Shown piece after piece: positions 26,493 through 35,772 of a DNA stretch of 64,000 bases (position 1 is its first letter; every line of letters begins with the position of its first letter). A model generated the notes under the pieces. That model was given only the letters and a program-made list of their open reading frames with translations. It had not been told where the DNA came from and ran no database searches. A program made the translations under genes and the position numbers. The stretch comes from Mycobacteroides sp. LB1 (GTDB lineage: Bacteria > Actinomycetota > Actinomycetes > Mycobacteriales > Mycobacteriaceae): assembly GCF_013449725.1 (NCBI RefSeq), contig NZ_JACCFF010000001.1:186001-250000 (forward strand). The letters are read 5' to 3'.

Positions 26493-26511
26493 TTCACCCA
26501 CTACCCTGCCC

Positions 26512-26579
26512 TCGGGGCGCTGCGTTATTTAGCCCGATGCTCTTCGCGTAAGCGGCTCATCGGAAGCGCAGCGCCCCGA
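26512..26579 (+). terminator. Large nested hairpin after sigB, containing dispersed-motif copy 5
   Basis: Outer arms TCGGGGCGCTGCG (26512-26524) and CGCAGCGCCCCGA (26567-26579) are a perfect 13-bp inverted repeat. Inner arms CCGATG (26534-26539) and CATCGG (26558-26563) also pair, enclosing the 21-bp dispersed motif. It lies 20 bp after the sigB stop and 48 bp before the ideR start, so it could terminate sigB or act as a structured leader for ideR. Confidence 0.6.
26542..26562 (+). repeat. Dispersed 21-bp motif, copy 5 (intergenic, upstream of ideR)
   Basis: CTTCGCGTAAGC + GGCTCATCG, differing from copy 1 at two positions, one of them the last base. It is not in frame with ideR and is preceded in its own frame by a stop codon, so it is not translated here. 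It lies in the loop of a perfect 13-bp inverted repeat. Confidence 0.8.
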
Positions 26580-26626
26580 TTTGCGTTGTACATCGGTAGA
26601 CTGAGCACGACCGTAAGGGGCGAGTG

Positions 26627-27313
26627 GTGAACGATCTTGTCGATACGACAGAAATGTATCTGCGGACGATCTACGACCTCGAGGAAGAGGGCGTGGTGCC
26701 GCTGCGTGCCCGCATCGCCGAGAGGCTGGAGCAGAGCGGCCCGACGGTCAGCCAGACGGTGGCGCGGATGGAGCGCGACGGCCTGCTGAACGTCGCCGGC
26801 GACCGCCACCTCGAACTCACCGACAAGGGCCGCGCGCTCGCGGTCTCGGTGATGCGTAAGCACCGGCTGGCCGAGTGCCTGCTGGTCGATGTCATCGGAT
26901 TGCCCTGGGAGGACGTACACGCCGAGGCGTGCCGCTGGGAGCACGTCATGAGCGAGGATGTCGAGCGACGCCTGCTTACGGTGCTCAACAACCCGACCAC
27001 CTCACCGTTCGGTAACCCCATTCCGGGCCTGTCCGAGCTCGGTGTCACCGGCGACCGGTCCGAGCATGCCAGCGCGGTGCGACTCACCGAGATCCAGGCG
27101 GGGTCGCAGGTTGCCGTAGTGGTACGCAGGCTGGCAGAGCACGTGCAGGCCGATACCGGGCTGCTGTCCCGTCTCAAGGACGCCGGTATCGTGCCCAACG
27201 CCCGCGTCACCGTGGAGTCCTCTCCCGACGGCGTCATCATCGTCATTCCCGGTCATGAAAGCGTTGAACTGCCGCACGAAATGGCACATGCCGTCATGGT
27301 CGAGAAGGTCTGA
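26627..27313 (+). CDS. ideR: Iron-dependent repressor IdeR
   Basis: A 228-residue DtxR-family regulator that binds DNA when loaded with Fe(II) and controls iron uptake and storage. The HTH is at about residues 27-50 (SGPTVSQTVARMERDG). Metal ligands are visible in MRKHRLAE (His79, Glu83) and HAEACRWEHV (His98, Cys102, Glu105, His106). The C-terminal SH3-like domain is complete. GTG 26627 is chosen because it gives the known N-DL-VDTTEMYL start. No iron box is seen in its own upstream region. Confidence 0.97.
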   Translation: MNDLVDTTEMYLRTIYDLEEEGVVPLRARIAERLEQSGPTVSQTVARMERDGLLNVAGDRHLELTDKGRALAVSVMRKHRLAECLLVDVIGLPWEDVHAEACRWEHVMSEDVERRLLTVLNNPTTSPFGNPIPGLSELGVTGDRSEHASAVRLTEIQAGSQVAVVVRRLAEHVQADTGLLSRLKDAGIVPNARVTVESSPDGVIIVIPGHESVELPHEMAHAVMVEKV

Positions 27314-27329
27314 CCTGCGCGCCGAATTT

Positions 27330-28367
27330 CTAGATCTCCCTGGGGGGCAGGCTGATTCCCATTTCGTGGGCAAGCCGGAAACCGGTATCGGCCAGGGTGC
27401 GAATCTCATCGGGACGCATGCCGGAATGCAGCGCGGACATCAGCAGCTGCCCCAGCCTGTGACCCGAATCGAGCGTGAGAGCGGTATCCAGCACAACACC
27501 CGCCAGCGGACCGTCGCCGCGCGCATAGGCACTGAAGCCCAGTAACACCAACACTTCCGCCCGCCATGGCGCCGGAAGCAGCCGACTCAGCACCATCCAC
27601 AGCCGCTCCACATCGACCGCCAACACACCGACAGCCAATGCGCACACCGTGTCTCGAACGCGGAGGACGGTCAGGGAACGCGCAATGGCAAGGACCTCGC
27701 GGTTCGTCAGCGGGTTGCCTTCTGCCGTCCGACAGGCCGCCCGCATGATGCGACTCACCGCGCGCCGGTCCTGCACCCCTTCGTCACCCTGCCTCCGGAA
27801 TGACCGTCGTAGTGAGTCAGCCAGGACGGCGGTGCGGCGACCGTCGGTGGGCGCGATCATCGCCACGAGATCCTCGCGGCGGCGATGCACGGTCCTGCCC
27901 GCCAGCACCGCGGCCGCGGTGAGTGGTGAACACCCCGGGTCGTCGACGGGCCCGCCGGCACCGCACCCGTCGTAGCACCGCCACCACCCGTCCGGGGCGA
28001 CCCGGTCCACCGTGTGGCCCGCGAGTAACGAGATGCCGTGAGGTTCCATGTGTTTGGCCAGCCGACGAATGATGTCACCGGCCTCCAGATCGTCAAGATC
28101 CGCACTGATAACGACCACGATTACCGCATCGGTCGGACCCAAACCCACCACCTTGGCCAGTGCCGCGAAGGCCTCGCCATCCGGGTCATGAAGATCGCAG
28201 AGGTCCCTCCGCAATATCGCCTCGACCAGCCCATCGGCGAGCGTGACGACCACGAGGGAGTCTTCGGGGGCGAATCCCAGCATCGCCGGCAATGCGGCGA
28301 TCAGGGCGGAGGGCCGGTTCAGTCGAAAGTCGGGCCGACCGGGGAGCCCGGGAATGAGCGATGTCAT
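27330..28367 (-). CDS. DUF4192 protein (Rv2712c-like)
   Basis: A 345-residue protein of the actinobacterial DUF4192 family. The start MTSLIPGLPGRPDFRLNRP is typical, followed by AALPAMLGFAPEDSLVVV and, mid-protein, DGWWRCYDGCGAGG and PVDDPGCSP. The C-terminal half is helical with LLPAPWRAEVLVLLGFSAYARGDG. Function unknown. Convergent to ideR with 16 bp between stops. Confidence 0.88.
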   Translation of the reverse strand: MTSLIPGLPGRPDFRLNRPSALIAALPAMLGFAPEDSLVVVTLADGLVEAILRRDLCDLHDPDGEAFAALAKVVGLGPTDAVIVVVISADLDDLEAGDIIRRLAKHMEPHGISLLAGHTVDRVAPDGWWRCYDGCGAGGPVDDPGCSPLTAAAVLAGRTVHRRREDLVAMIAPTDGRRTAVLADSLRRSFRRQGDEGVQDRRAVSRIMRAACRTAEGNPLTNREVLAIARSLTVLRVRDTVCALAVGVLAVDVERLWMVLSRLLPAPWRAEVLVLLGFSAYARGDGPLAGVVLDTALTLDSGHRLGQLLMSALHSGMRPDEIRTLADTGFRLAHEMGISLPPREI

Positions 28368-28489
28368 GACCGCAGGGTCACAGCGACGGCCGTCACCGCC
28401 CCGAAGACGACCTCGCGTTATGGGGCGCGTCCGACGATCTGTGGATATCGCGGGAATTGTGGACGAGACGCCCGAAACTGCCGTCGTTA

Positions 28490-28522
28490 AGCAGAAGTTG
28501 TCGTGCACCTTGAGTACGGCGG
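28490..28522. repeat. Left copy of 33-bp direct repeat (relic of lipoprotein 3' end)
   Basis: The last 24 bases (28499-28522) are identical to 31120-31143. The 9 bases before them match 31111-31119 with mismatches, giving about 33 bp in all. On the minus strand it reads TAVLKVHDNF, against AAVLKVHDTFR-stop in the intact lipoprotein gene, so it is a coding relic that has lost the stop. Confidence 0.75.
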
Positions 28523-28717
28523 TGATGGTCAGGCTGCCCGCATATCGTCTTGCTCCCGGTCAAGGCGTGCGGACGCACCGCATGGCTCAGGGTCAACGAA
28601 AACAGGACAGCCAGCGCAGATCGGGTATCATTAACATGTCGGTAATCTTGCCGACCCTCAGGGCAGACCACTCGCTGGACGTTGGGCTCACCGCCCCGCC
28701 TCGATCCCGTCGCCTTC

Positions 28718-28733
28718 TCTGAGACTTCTCAGA
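28718..28733. promoter_or_regulatory. Palindromic operator candidate before the DUF1611 gene
   Basis: TCTGAGA-CT-TCTCAGA, a perfect 7-bp inverted repeat ending 7 bp before the ATG at 28741. Position over the ribosome site suggests repression or an mRNA hairpin. No regulator gene is adjacent. Confidence 0.5.
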
Positions 28734-28740
28734 GGATCTT

Positions 28741-29916
28741 ATGTCTTCGCTCACCAGCGGTACCTCGTCTCTCAACGCGTCCGAACACAGCGAGTCGATC
28801 CTTCCCGCAAATCCCTTCGCTCTGCCTGCCGGTTCCACCGCGATCGTCTACTGCGAGGGCCAGTTCGGCGAGCAGGACGGTAAAACCGCCAACGGCCTGG
28901 TCCGGCACTCGGAGAAGTACGAAATCCTCAGCGTCATCGACAGCCTCCGCGCCGGAGTGGATGCCGGGAACTTCCTCGACGGCACCGCCAACGGCATCCC
29001 GGTGCTGGCGTCACTTGCCGAGTCCATAGCTCACGCCGGCCACGTACCCGACTACCTGATCTGTGGGGTGGCGCCTGCCGACGGCCTGCTGTCGAACGAG
29101 CAGCGTGTCGTGCTGCTCGATGGCATTGCCCGCGGGATGCACATCATCAACGGCCTACACGAGTTCCTCAACGACGACGCCGAGTTCGCTGCGGCAGCCG
29201 TGATCGCCAGCGTCACCATCACCGATGTGCGCCGGCCCAAGGCTAAGCGCGACCTGCACCTGTTCTCCGGCCGGATCTTCGATGTCACCTGCCCCAGGAT
29301 CGCGATCCTGGGTACGGATGGGGCGATCGGGAAGCGCACCACCGCCACCTTGCTGGTCCAGGCGCTCAACGCGCGCGGTATCAAAGCGGTCATGGTCGGC
29401 ACCGGTCAGACCACCTTGATCCAGGGCGGGAAGTACGGCGTCGCGCTGGATGCGCTGGTCCCCCAGTTCTGCTCGGGCGAGGTCGAGCACCAGGTCGTCG
29501 CCGCGTTCGAGGGTGAAGACCCCGACGTGATCGTGGTCGAGGGCCAAGGCGCGCTCAGCCACCCCGCGTACATCACGTCGGCTCACATCCTGCGCGGCAG
29601 CCAACCAGCCGGCGTGATCGTGCAGCACGCGCCGAAGCGCAAGGTGCTCGGCGACTTCCCGATGGTGCCGATGCCGACTGCGGCCAGCGAGATCGCGCTG
29701 ATCGAGGCGTTCGCCGACACCCGCGTCATCGGAGTCACGATCAACCACGAAGAGATGACCGACGAAGAACTGAGCACCGCGATCTCCGAGCATCATTCGC
29801 GGCTCGGCCTCCCGGTAACCGACCCCCTGACGCGCCCCTCCTCGGATCTGGTCGACATGGTGCTGGCGGCCTTCCCCGCGCTCGCGGTGGTGGCCGACAC
29901 CGCCACCCCCGTGTGA
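28741..29916 (+). CDS. DUF1611 protein, D-glutamate N-acetyltransferase (DgcN)-like
   Basis: A 391-residue protein with an N-terminal Rossmann-like domain and a C-terminal P-loop-like domain: ILGTDGAIGKRTTATLLV around residue 190, then VGTGQTTLIQGG and DVIVVEGQGALSHPAY. This is the DUF1611 arrangement; one characterised member, DgcN, N-acylates D-glutamate. An ATG at 28741 is preceded by AGAGGA. It overlaps the downstream racemase by 4 bp (GTGA). The pairing suggests conversion of a D- or L-amino acid, but substrate is an inference. Confidence 0.75.
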   Translation: MSSLTSGTSSLNASEHSESILPANPFALPAGSTAIVYCEGQFGEQDGKTANGLVRHSEKYEILSVIDSLRAGVDAGNFLDGTANGIPVLASLAESIAHAGHVPDYLICGVAPADGLLSNEQRVVLLDGIARGMHIINGLHEFLNDDAEFAAAAVIASVTITDVRRPKAKRDLHLFSGRIFDVTCPRIAILGTDGAIGKRTTATLLVQALNARGIKAVMVGTGQTTLIQGGKYGVALDALVPQFCSGEVEHQVVAAFEGEDPDVIVVEGQGALSHPAYITSAHILRGSQPAGVIVQHAPKRKVLGDFPMVPMPTAASEIALIEAFADTRVIGVTINHEEMTDEELSTAISEHHSRLGLPVTDPLTRPSSDLVDMVLAAFPALAVVADTATPV

Positions 29917-31022
29917 CGCTTCGGCTCGAGACCGATCTCGACAAGCTCGAGCAGAACACGCGGATCCTGGTTGACCGGCTCGCCTTGACGGGCATCCGGG
30001 TCACCGGGATCACCAAGGCCGTGTTGGGCTCGCCGGGAGTCGGCGCGGCGATGCTGCGGGGCGGCGTCTGTGGCCTCGGTGATTCCCGGGTGCCGAACCT
30101 CGCTCGGCTGGCCAGGCTCGACCGATTACCGCTACGCACGTTGATCCGCTCACCCATGCTCAGCCAAGTGGCACGGATCGTTGACGTCGCCGACATCAGT
30201 CTGAATACCGAAGCTGTCGTGCTGGCGGCGCTCGATCAGGCCGCATCCCAGCAGAAGAGGATGCACGCCGTCTTACTCATGGTCGAGTTAGGTGACCTGC
30301 GTGAGGGCATTGCACTCGACGACGCCCCCGAGGCCGTGCGGGCCGTCCTCGGTCACTCCTCGCTGCGGCTCGTCGGGATCGGCGCCAACCTAGCTTGTCA
30401 GAACGGTGTCGTGCCCGACGACCGCAACATGGGCATCCTCACCGGGCTCGCAAACGACATCGAGTCACTGCACGGGATCACGCTCGACGTCATCTCTGGC
30501 GGCAACTCGGCGAACCTGAACTGGGCTCTGCACACCCATGACGTCGGCCGGATCGACGAGCTCCGACTCGGCGAAGCCATCCTTCTCGGTGTCGACCCGC
30601 TGTATCGGACACCGATCCCCGGCCTTCACACGGACGCCTTCACCTTGACCGCCGAGATCATCGAGGTCGCCATGAAACCTGCTCAGCCCTGGGGCGATCG
30701 CGCTCAGGCGGCCTTTGGCGAAGCGCCTGCCCGCACCGGCTGCAAGACCGTGCACCAAGCAATACTGGCCCTCGGTCGCCAGGACGTGGACGTGGACGGG
30801 CTGCAACCGCCCGCTGGCATCACAATCCTCGGGATGAGCAGCGACCACCTGATCGTCGACCTCGGCGATCACCCCGCCGCGGTCGGCGACGAGATCGGCT
30901 TCGGTGTCGGCTACGGCGCGCTCGTGCGGGCGATGACATCGCCCTTCGTCACCAAGATCGAGCACCTTGGCCGTTCCGTCGCACCCGAGGCGACCCGGGT
31001 GCCGACGCCGATCCAGGTTTAG
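29913..31022 (+). CDS. Alanine/ornithine racemase family PLP enzyme
   Basis: A 369-residue fold-type III PLP protein. The probable PLP lysine lies in GIRVTGITKAVLGSP at about residue 38. Later landmarks are LVGIGANLACQNG, the phosphate-contact region LDVISGGNSANLNW, and RLGEAILLGVDP. These are features of the ornithine/amino-acid racemase branch related to alanine racemase N-domains. It starts at GTG 29913 within the DUF1611 stop and is clearly co-expressed with it. Substrate not determinable from sequence. Confidence 0.78.
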   Translation: MTLRLETDLDKLEQNTRILVDRLALTGIRVTGITKAVLGSPGVGAAMLRGGVCGLGDSRVPNLARLARLDRLPLRTLIRSPMLSQVARIVDVADISLNTEAVVLAALDQAASQQKRMHAVLLMVELGDLREGIALDDAPEAVRAVLGHSSLRLVGIGANLACQNGVVPDDRNMGILTGLANDIESLHGITLDVISGGNSANLNWALHTHDVGRIDELRLGEAILLGVDPLYRTPIPGLHTDAFTLTAEIIEVAMKPAQPWGDRAQAAFGEAPARTGCKTVHQAILALGRQDVDVDGLQPPAGITILGMSSDHLIVDLGDHPAAVGDEIGFGVGYGALVRAMTSPFVTKIEHLGRSVAPEATRVPTPIQV

Positions 31023-31108
31023 ATCGCCCGCTCGGTACCGGCCGCTGATGCCGGTGCCGACCCGCCTTCCCCACCTTCAGTGCCTACGGCCGCATTCACG
31101 GCTGCCGG

Positions 31109-31852
31109 TCAGCGGAAGGTGTCGTGCACCTTGAGTACGGCGGCGGTGAAGGCCTGATCCAGGAGCACCGCGTCGGGCTCGGTTCCCTGAAAAGTCATGT
31201 ACGTGGCCTGGATTCGGATATCGGCGATCTGCGCTATCAATGACAGCGTGGTCCGGCTGCCGCTACCGACCCCCGCCGGGGACACCGTCTGGTTGACCGC
31301 CACCGAATCGTCGGCATTGATGGGCGGCGCCACCGCCTGAGATGCCGTCACCGTGCTCTGGATCTGATCCGTACCGGTGAAGGTGAACGAGGTACAACGC
31401 TCCACCTGGGTTTTGTAAGTGGCGAGCGGCTCTGGCACGCGCAACACCGCCACCGTGATGCTCGAGCTGTCGGAGTCGTTGGTCCCCACAACCACCGCCG
31501 CATCATGCGGCACGGCGGGAACGGGCGCGGGCGCGCAGGCAGCCGGCGCGACCGTCGCGGCATCGGGCACACCCCGGATATCGCGAAGCGCCAAACCTGC
31601 GGCATCGGGGTCCAACGTGGTGGCTGGATACTGGTGCGGGAAGTCCGTAGGCGCCAGTAGCAGCGGTCCCACCGGGCCCGCCGGTGCCCGCAGCGTCGTG
31701 GTGGCAGTTGTCAGTGGGCCAGGCGCGCCACCCGCACCCTCAACGGGGGAACCATCGATCGCCCGCGTACACGCGGGCGCCGACAAGCACACAGCAGCGC
31801 AGCACCCAGCCACAACTATCGTCGCTACCAGCCGCGATGCCTTCACGCTCAC
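31109..31852 (-). CDS. Exported DUF5642/sensor-domain-like lipoprotein
   Basis: A 247-residue secreted protein: signal sequence ASRLVATIVVAGCCAAVCLS ending at SAPAC (a weak lipobox), a Pro/Thr/Ala linker, then a domain with VLRVPEPLATYKTQVERCTSFTF and LSLIAQIADIRIQATYM, typical of mycobacterial PknH-sensor-like or DUF5642 extracellular domains. GTG 31852 gives a compact signal peptide. Its last codons (VLKVHDTFR) are duplicated as a relic at 28490-28522. Function unknown. Confidence 0.72.
   Translation of the reverse strand: MSVKASRLVATIVVAGCCAAVCLSAPACTRAIDGSPVEGAGGAPGPLTTATTTLRAPAGPVGPLLLAPTDFPHQYPATTLDPDAAGLALRDIRGVPDAATVAPAACAPAPVPAVPHDAAVVVGTNDSDSSSITVAVLRVPEPLATYKTQVERCTSFTFTGTDQIQSTVTASQAVAPPINADDSVAVNQTVSPAGVGSGSRTTLSLIAQIADIRIQATYMTFQGTEPDAVLLDQAFTAAVLKVHDTFR
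31111..31143. repeat. Right copy of 33-bp direct repeat
   Basis: Intact partner of the repeat at 28490-28522, lying inside the 3' end of the lipoprotein gene. The two copies, 2.6 kb apart in the same orientation, bracket the DUF1611-racemase operon. Confidence 0.75.
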
Positions 31853-31974
31853 ATGCTGCCATCGGCATACCCCGGGTCTGAGGAGGCGCGCGCGAGATTG
31901 GTGGGGACAACTGTTCACGTGGTCGTGACGCGGACGGCATGCGCGATTCGGCGAACCGGCGTATGAGTACTCCC

Positions 31975-33393
31975 ATGGCTGCAGACACCCCCACTTACGA
32001 TCTCGTCGTCATCGGCTCCGGCCCCGGTGGCCAGAAGGCCGCCATTGCCGCGGCCAAGCTGGGTAAGACGGTGGCAGTGGTCGAACGCGACAAGATGCTC
32101 GGCGGCGTCTGCACCAACACCGGAACCATCCCGTCCAAGACGCTGCGCGAGGCCGTGCTGTATCTGACCGGGATGAACCAGCGCGAGCTGTACGGCGCGA
32201 GCTACCGAGTCAAGGCCAACATCACCCCCGACGATCTGCTGGCCCGCACCGAACACGTCATCCGCAAGGAAGTCGAGGTGGTGCGGTCCCAGCTGCTGCG
32301 CAACCGCATCGACCTGATCACCGGGATCGGCCACTTCGTCGACGAACACACCGTCGTGGTGGAGGAACCCTCTCGCGGCGAGCGCACGACACTCCATGCC
32401 GACTACGTCGTGATTGCCACCGGCACCAAACCCGCCCGGCCCGATGGCGTGGCCTTCGACGAGCGGCGCGTTCTCGATTCGGACGGCATTTTGGATTTGC
32501 GCTTCATCCCCGGTTCGATGGTGGTGGTCGGTGCGGGCGTCATCGGCATCGAATACGCGTCGATGTTCGCCGCCCTGGGCACCAAGGTGACCGTGGTGGA
32601 GAAACGCGACACGATGCTCGACTTCTGCGACCCCGAAGTCGTTGAGGCCCTTCGCTTTCACCTACGGGACCTCGCGGTGACATTCCGCTTCGGCGAGGAG
32701 GTGACCACCGTCGACGTCAACGACTCCGGCACCCTGACGACACTGGCCAGCGGTAAGCAGATCCCGGCCGATACCGTGATGTATTCGGCAGGGCGACAAG
32801 GCCAGACCGATCAGCTAGACCTGGCCCATGCGGGCCTGGAGGCCGACAACCGCGGCCGGATCTGGGTGGACGCGAACTTTCAGACCAAGGTCGACCACAT
32901 CTACGCGGTAGGCGATGTGATCGGGTTCCCCGCGCTGGCGGCCACCTCGATGGACCAGGGCCGCCTGGCGGCCTACCACGCGTTCGGCGAGCCGTCGAAG
33001 GGCATGACCGATCTGCAGCCCATCGGCATCTACTCGATCCCCGAAGTGTCCTATGTGGGCGCCACCGAGGTTGAACTCACCAAGAATTCGGTCCCCTACG
33101 AGGTGGGTATCTCGCGGTACCGCGAACTGGCGCGCGGGCAGATCGCCGGAGATTCCTACGGCATGCTCAAACTGTTGGTGTCCACCGAGGATCTGAAACT
33201 ACTCGGGGTACACATCTTCGGCTCCGATGCGACCGACCTGGTCCACATCGGCCAGGCGGTGATGGGTTGCGGCGGCACTGTTGAGTACCTGGTCGATGCT
33301 GTGTTCAACTACCCAACCTTCTCCGAGGCATACAAGGTGGCCGCGCTCGACGTGATGAACAAGATCCGCGCGCTCAACCAGTTCAAGATCTGA
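31975..33393 (+). CDS. sthA: Soluble pyridine nucleotide transhydrogenase
   Basis: A 472-residue FAD enzyme exchanging hydride between NADPH and NAD. FAD loop [20 protein letters not shown]; the [19 protein letters not shown] segment has only one of the two active-site cysteines, which is characteristic of SthA versus true disulfide reductases; NAD loop [41 protein letters not shown]-terminal [18 protein letters not shown] 31975 is used; ATG 31963 and 31939 are in frame upstream. Confidence 0.95.
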   Translation: MAADTPTYDLVVIGSGPGGQKAAIAAAKLGKTVAVVERDKMLGGVCTNTGTIPSKTLREAVLYLTGMNQRELYGASYRVKANITPDDLLARTEHVIRKEVEVVRSQLLRNRIDLITGIGHFVDEHTVVVEEPSRGERTTLHADYVVIATGTKPARPDGVAFDERRVLDSDGILDLRFIPGSMVVVGAGVIGIEYASMFAALGTKVTVVEKRDTMLDFCDPEVVEALRFHLRDLAVTFRFGEEVTTVDVNDSGTLTTLASGKQIPADTVMYSAGRQGQTDQLDLAHAGLEADNRGRIWVDANFQTKVDHIYAVGDVIGFPALAATSMDQGRLAAYHAFGEPSKGMTDLQPIGIYSIPEVSYVGATEVELTKNSVPYEVGISRYRELARGQIAGDSYGMLKLLVSTEDLKLLGVHIFGSDATDLVHIGQAVMGCGGTVEYLVDAVFNYPTFSEAYKVAALDVMNKIRALNQFKI

Positions 33394-33532
33394 GGGATTT
33401 CGCGCTCGGCGAATACTCCCTGTTCCCGGAATTAGCATCCCGTCTGGGCCGTTGACACCCGCAGGTACATTCGCCGTTTGTCTGCCGGTAAGGGACACTG
33501 GTAGGACAAGGACGCGAAGGGAGGCGAAAGCG

Positions 33533-34558
33533 ATGTCAGGCACTGACGACGGAGAGCAGCGACCGTATCGACCCGATCAGACGGGTTCGGACGGTCTGCG
33601 CGCAAGCGGCTCATCCAGCATGTACGAGCTGGAGTTTCCCGGTCCACAACTATCGTCCCCCGACGGCCGCGGCCCGGTGCTGGTGCACGCGTTGCAGGGC
33701 TTCTCCGACTCCGGCCACGCTGTCCGACTGGCGGCCACCCATCTGCGCAGCACCCTTGAGAGTGAGCTGGTGGCGTCGTTCGCCATCGACGATCTGCTCG
33801 ACTACCGGTCGCGTCGACCCCTGATGACGTTCAAGAGCGATCACTTCACCGAGTACGCCACCCCCGAGCTCAATCTGTACGCGCTCAAGGACACCAAGGG
33901 CACGCCGTTCCTGCTGCTCGCGGGCCTGGAGCCAGACCTGAAGTGGGAACGGTTCGTCAACGCCATCCGGCTGCTGGCCGAGCAGCTCGGCGTCCGTAAA
34001 ACCATTGGGCTGGGCGCGATTCCGATGGCAGTTCCGCACACCCGCCCCATCACCCTGACCGCGCACGGTAACGACCGCAAGACGCTGGAGGAGCATCCCG
34101 GCTGGATCGACGAGGTGACGGTGCCGGGCAGCGCCTCCAATCTGTTGGAATTCCGACTCGCTCAGCACGGCCATGACGTCGTCGGCTTCGCCGTCCACGT
34201 CCCGCACTACCTGGCGCAGACCGACTACCCGGAGGCCTCGCAACGCCTACTGGAGGAAGTGGCCAGGACCGGCGATCTGGATCTGCCACTGCAGGAGCTC
34301 ACCGAGGCGGCCGCCAAGGTGCGCAACCAGATCAACGATCAGGTGGACGGTAGCGACGAGGTAGCCCAGGTGGTCCACGCGCTGGAACGCCAATACGACG
34401 CCTTTGTGTCGGCACAGGAGAACCGCTCTCTGCTGGCGCGGGACGAGGAACTGCCCAGCGGCGACGAATTGGCCGGAGAGTTCGAGAAGTTCCTCGCCGA
34501 GCAGGCCAAGTTCGGTGAAGACCCGACCAATCCGACGGCGGACGGACCGATTCTCTAG
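33533..34558 (+). CDS. PAC2 (proteasome assembly chaperone-like) family protein (Rv2714-like)
   Basis: A 341-residue protein; the PAC2 core begins at MYELEFPGPQL (residue 30) with VLVHALQGFSDSGHAVRLA, then ELVASFAIDDLLDYRSRRP, GLGAIPMAVPHTRP and VGFAVHVPHYLAQTDYPEA. The C-terminus is an extended helical tail. Role unknown; the fold resembles proteasome-assembly chaperones. ATG 33533 has a GGGAGG ribosome site. The dispersed motif (33596-33616) is translated as LRASGSS immediately before the core. ATG 33620 would exclude it. Confidence 0.85.
   Translation: MSGTDDGEQRPYRPDQTGSDGLRASGSSSMYELEFPGPQLSSPDGRGPVLVHALQGFSDSGHAVRLAATHLRSTLESELVASFAIDDLLDYRSRRPLMTFKSDHFTEYATPELNLYALKDTKGTPFLLLAGLEPDLKWERFVNAIRLLAEQLGVRKTIGLGAIPMAVPHTRPITLTAHGNDRKTLEEHPGWIDEVTVPGSASNLLEFRLAQHGHDVVGFAVHVPHYLAQTDYPEASQRLLEEVARTGDLDLPLQELTEAAAKVRNQINDQVDGSDEVAQVVHALERQYDAFVSAQENRSLLARDEELPSGDELAGEFEKFLAEQAKFGEDPTNPTADGPIL
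33596..33616 (+). repeat. Dispersed 21-bp motif, copy 3 (in PAC2 gene)
   Basis: Motif copy with one change from copy 1 (CTG for CTT), 63 bp inside the coding region and 4 bp before an in-frame ATG that starts the conserved domain. Translated LRASGSS. Confidence 0.8.
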
Positions 34559-34612
34559 CCGAGTTATGCGCTCACCGCGCCAAATTTGCGGCGACGGGTG
34601 AAAATACTCCAC

Positions 34613-35686
34613 ATGAATCCACCACCGCGCCTATTGCGTCCGGTGCCGGATGCCGGGCACGCCGATACTGGCGACAAGGCGGAACCTGCCGTCGATGCGG
34701 CATTGCGGCCGCGGCTGGCGTTCCGCACAATCCACGGTTACCGTCGCGCCTTCAGGATCGCGGGATCGGGACCTGTGGTGTTGCTGATCCACGGGATCGG
34801 CGACAACTCGGCAACCTGGGACAGTGTCCACACGCAGCTCGCCGAGCATTTCACCGTAATCGCTCCGGACCTCCTGGGGCACGGCCAGTCGGACAAGCCA
34901 CGCGCCGACTATTCGGTGGCGGCGTACGCCAACGGCATGCGGGACCTGCTGGCCGTACTGGACATCGAGAAGGTCACGGTAGTCGGACATTCGCTCGGTG
35001 GCGGCGTCGCGATGCAGTTCACCTACCAGTTCCCCCATCTCGTCGAGCGGCTCATCCTGGTCTCGCCCGGCGGGGTCACCAAGGACGTCAACATCGTATT
35101 GCGTTGCGCATCATTGCCCTTCGTCGGCGATGCGCTCGGGCTGTTGAGACTGCCGCTGGCCATGCCGATCGTTCGGCTCACGGGCGCCTTGGCGCGAGCG
35201 ACGCTGGGCCGCGCGGGAATGGCACGCGATATCCCCGATGTGCTGCGGGTTCTCTCCGATCTCCCCGAACCCCGGGCCTCGGCCGCATTCACCCGAACAC
35301 TGCGTGCCGTGGTGGATTGGCGAGGCCAGGTGGTGACCATGCTGGACCGATGTTATTTGACTGAATCGGTTCCCGTGCAGCTGATTTGGGGTAGCGACGA
35401 TTTGGTCATTCCCGTCAGCCATGGCCATTTCGCACACGCCGCGATGCCCGGCTCCACCCTGGAGATCTTTGACCGGTCGGGACATTTTCCGTTCCATGAC
35501 GACCCTGAGCGGTTCATCCGCATCGTTCGCCAGTTCATCGCTTCCACCGAACCCGCCGAGTACGACGAGGCCGAGTTACGCCGCATGTTGCGCACCGGCG
35601 TCACCGAACATGCGATCAGCGGGGCCGCTCGCACACGCATGGCAGTACTCGACGCCATGGGCACCGACGAACGCAGCGCTACCTAA
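34613..35686 (+). CDS. Alpha/beta hydrolase (Rv2715-like)
   Basis: A 357-residue hydrolase. The oxyanion region LLIHGIGDNSATW is at about residues 57-69, then DLLGHGQSDKPRADYS, nucleophile Ser in VVGHSLGGGVAMQF, acid Asp in IWGSDDLVIP and His in RSGHFPFHDDPERF, so the catalytic triad is complete. Resembles meta-cleavage hydrolases and lipases; substrate not known. ATG 34613 is used; longer in-frame starts are possible. Same direction as the PAC2 gene, 54 bp downstream. Confidence 0.85.
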   Translation: MNPPPRLLRPVPDAGHADTGDKAEPAVDAALRPRLAFRTIHGYRRAFRIAGSGPVVLLIHGIGDNSATWDSVHTQLAEHFTVIAPDLLGHGQSDKPRADYSVAAYANGMRDLLAVLDIEKVTVVGHSLGGGVAMQFTYQFPHLVERLILVSPGGVTKDVNIVLRCASLPFVGDALGLLRLPLAMPIVRLTGALARATLGRAGMARDIPDVLRVLSDLPEPRASAAFTRTLRAVVDWRGQVVTMLDRCYLTESVPVQLIWGSDDLVIPVSHGHFAHAAMPGSTLEIFDRSGHFPFHDDPERFIRIVRQFIASTEPAEYDEAELRRMLRTGVTEHAISGAARTRMAVLDAMGTDERSAT

Positions 35687-35772
35687 TCGCACGAGAGACC
35701 AAGCGCTGTTAGAGGTTTCCGCAGTTCACGGGTACCCGAGTACGGAGCGCTCGGGAGACGTAGAGTCGAAGA

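Larger units (their letters stand above)
28368..28740. other. 373-bp intergenic region with a gene relic and an operator-like palindrome
   Basis: No gene is supported here. It contains a 33-bp near copy of the 3' end of the lipoprotein gene at 31109 (see the repeat entry at 28490), AT-rich promoter-like sequence near 28628-28640, and the palindrome at 28718-28733. It is probably the left junction of the DUF1611-racemase cassette. Confidence 0.6.
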
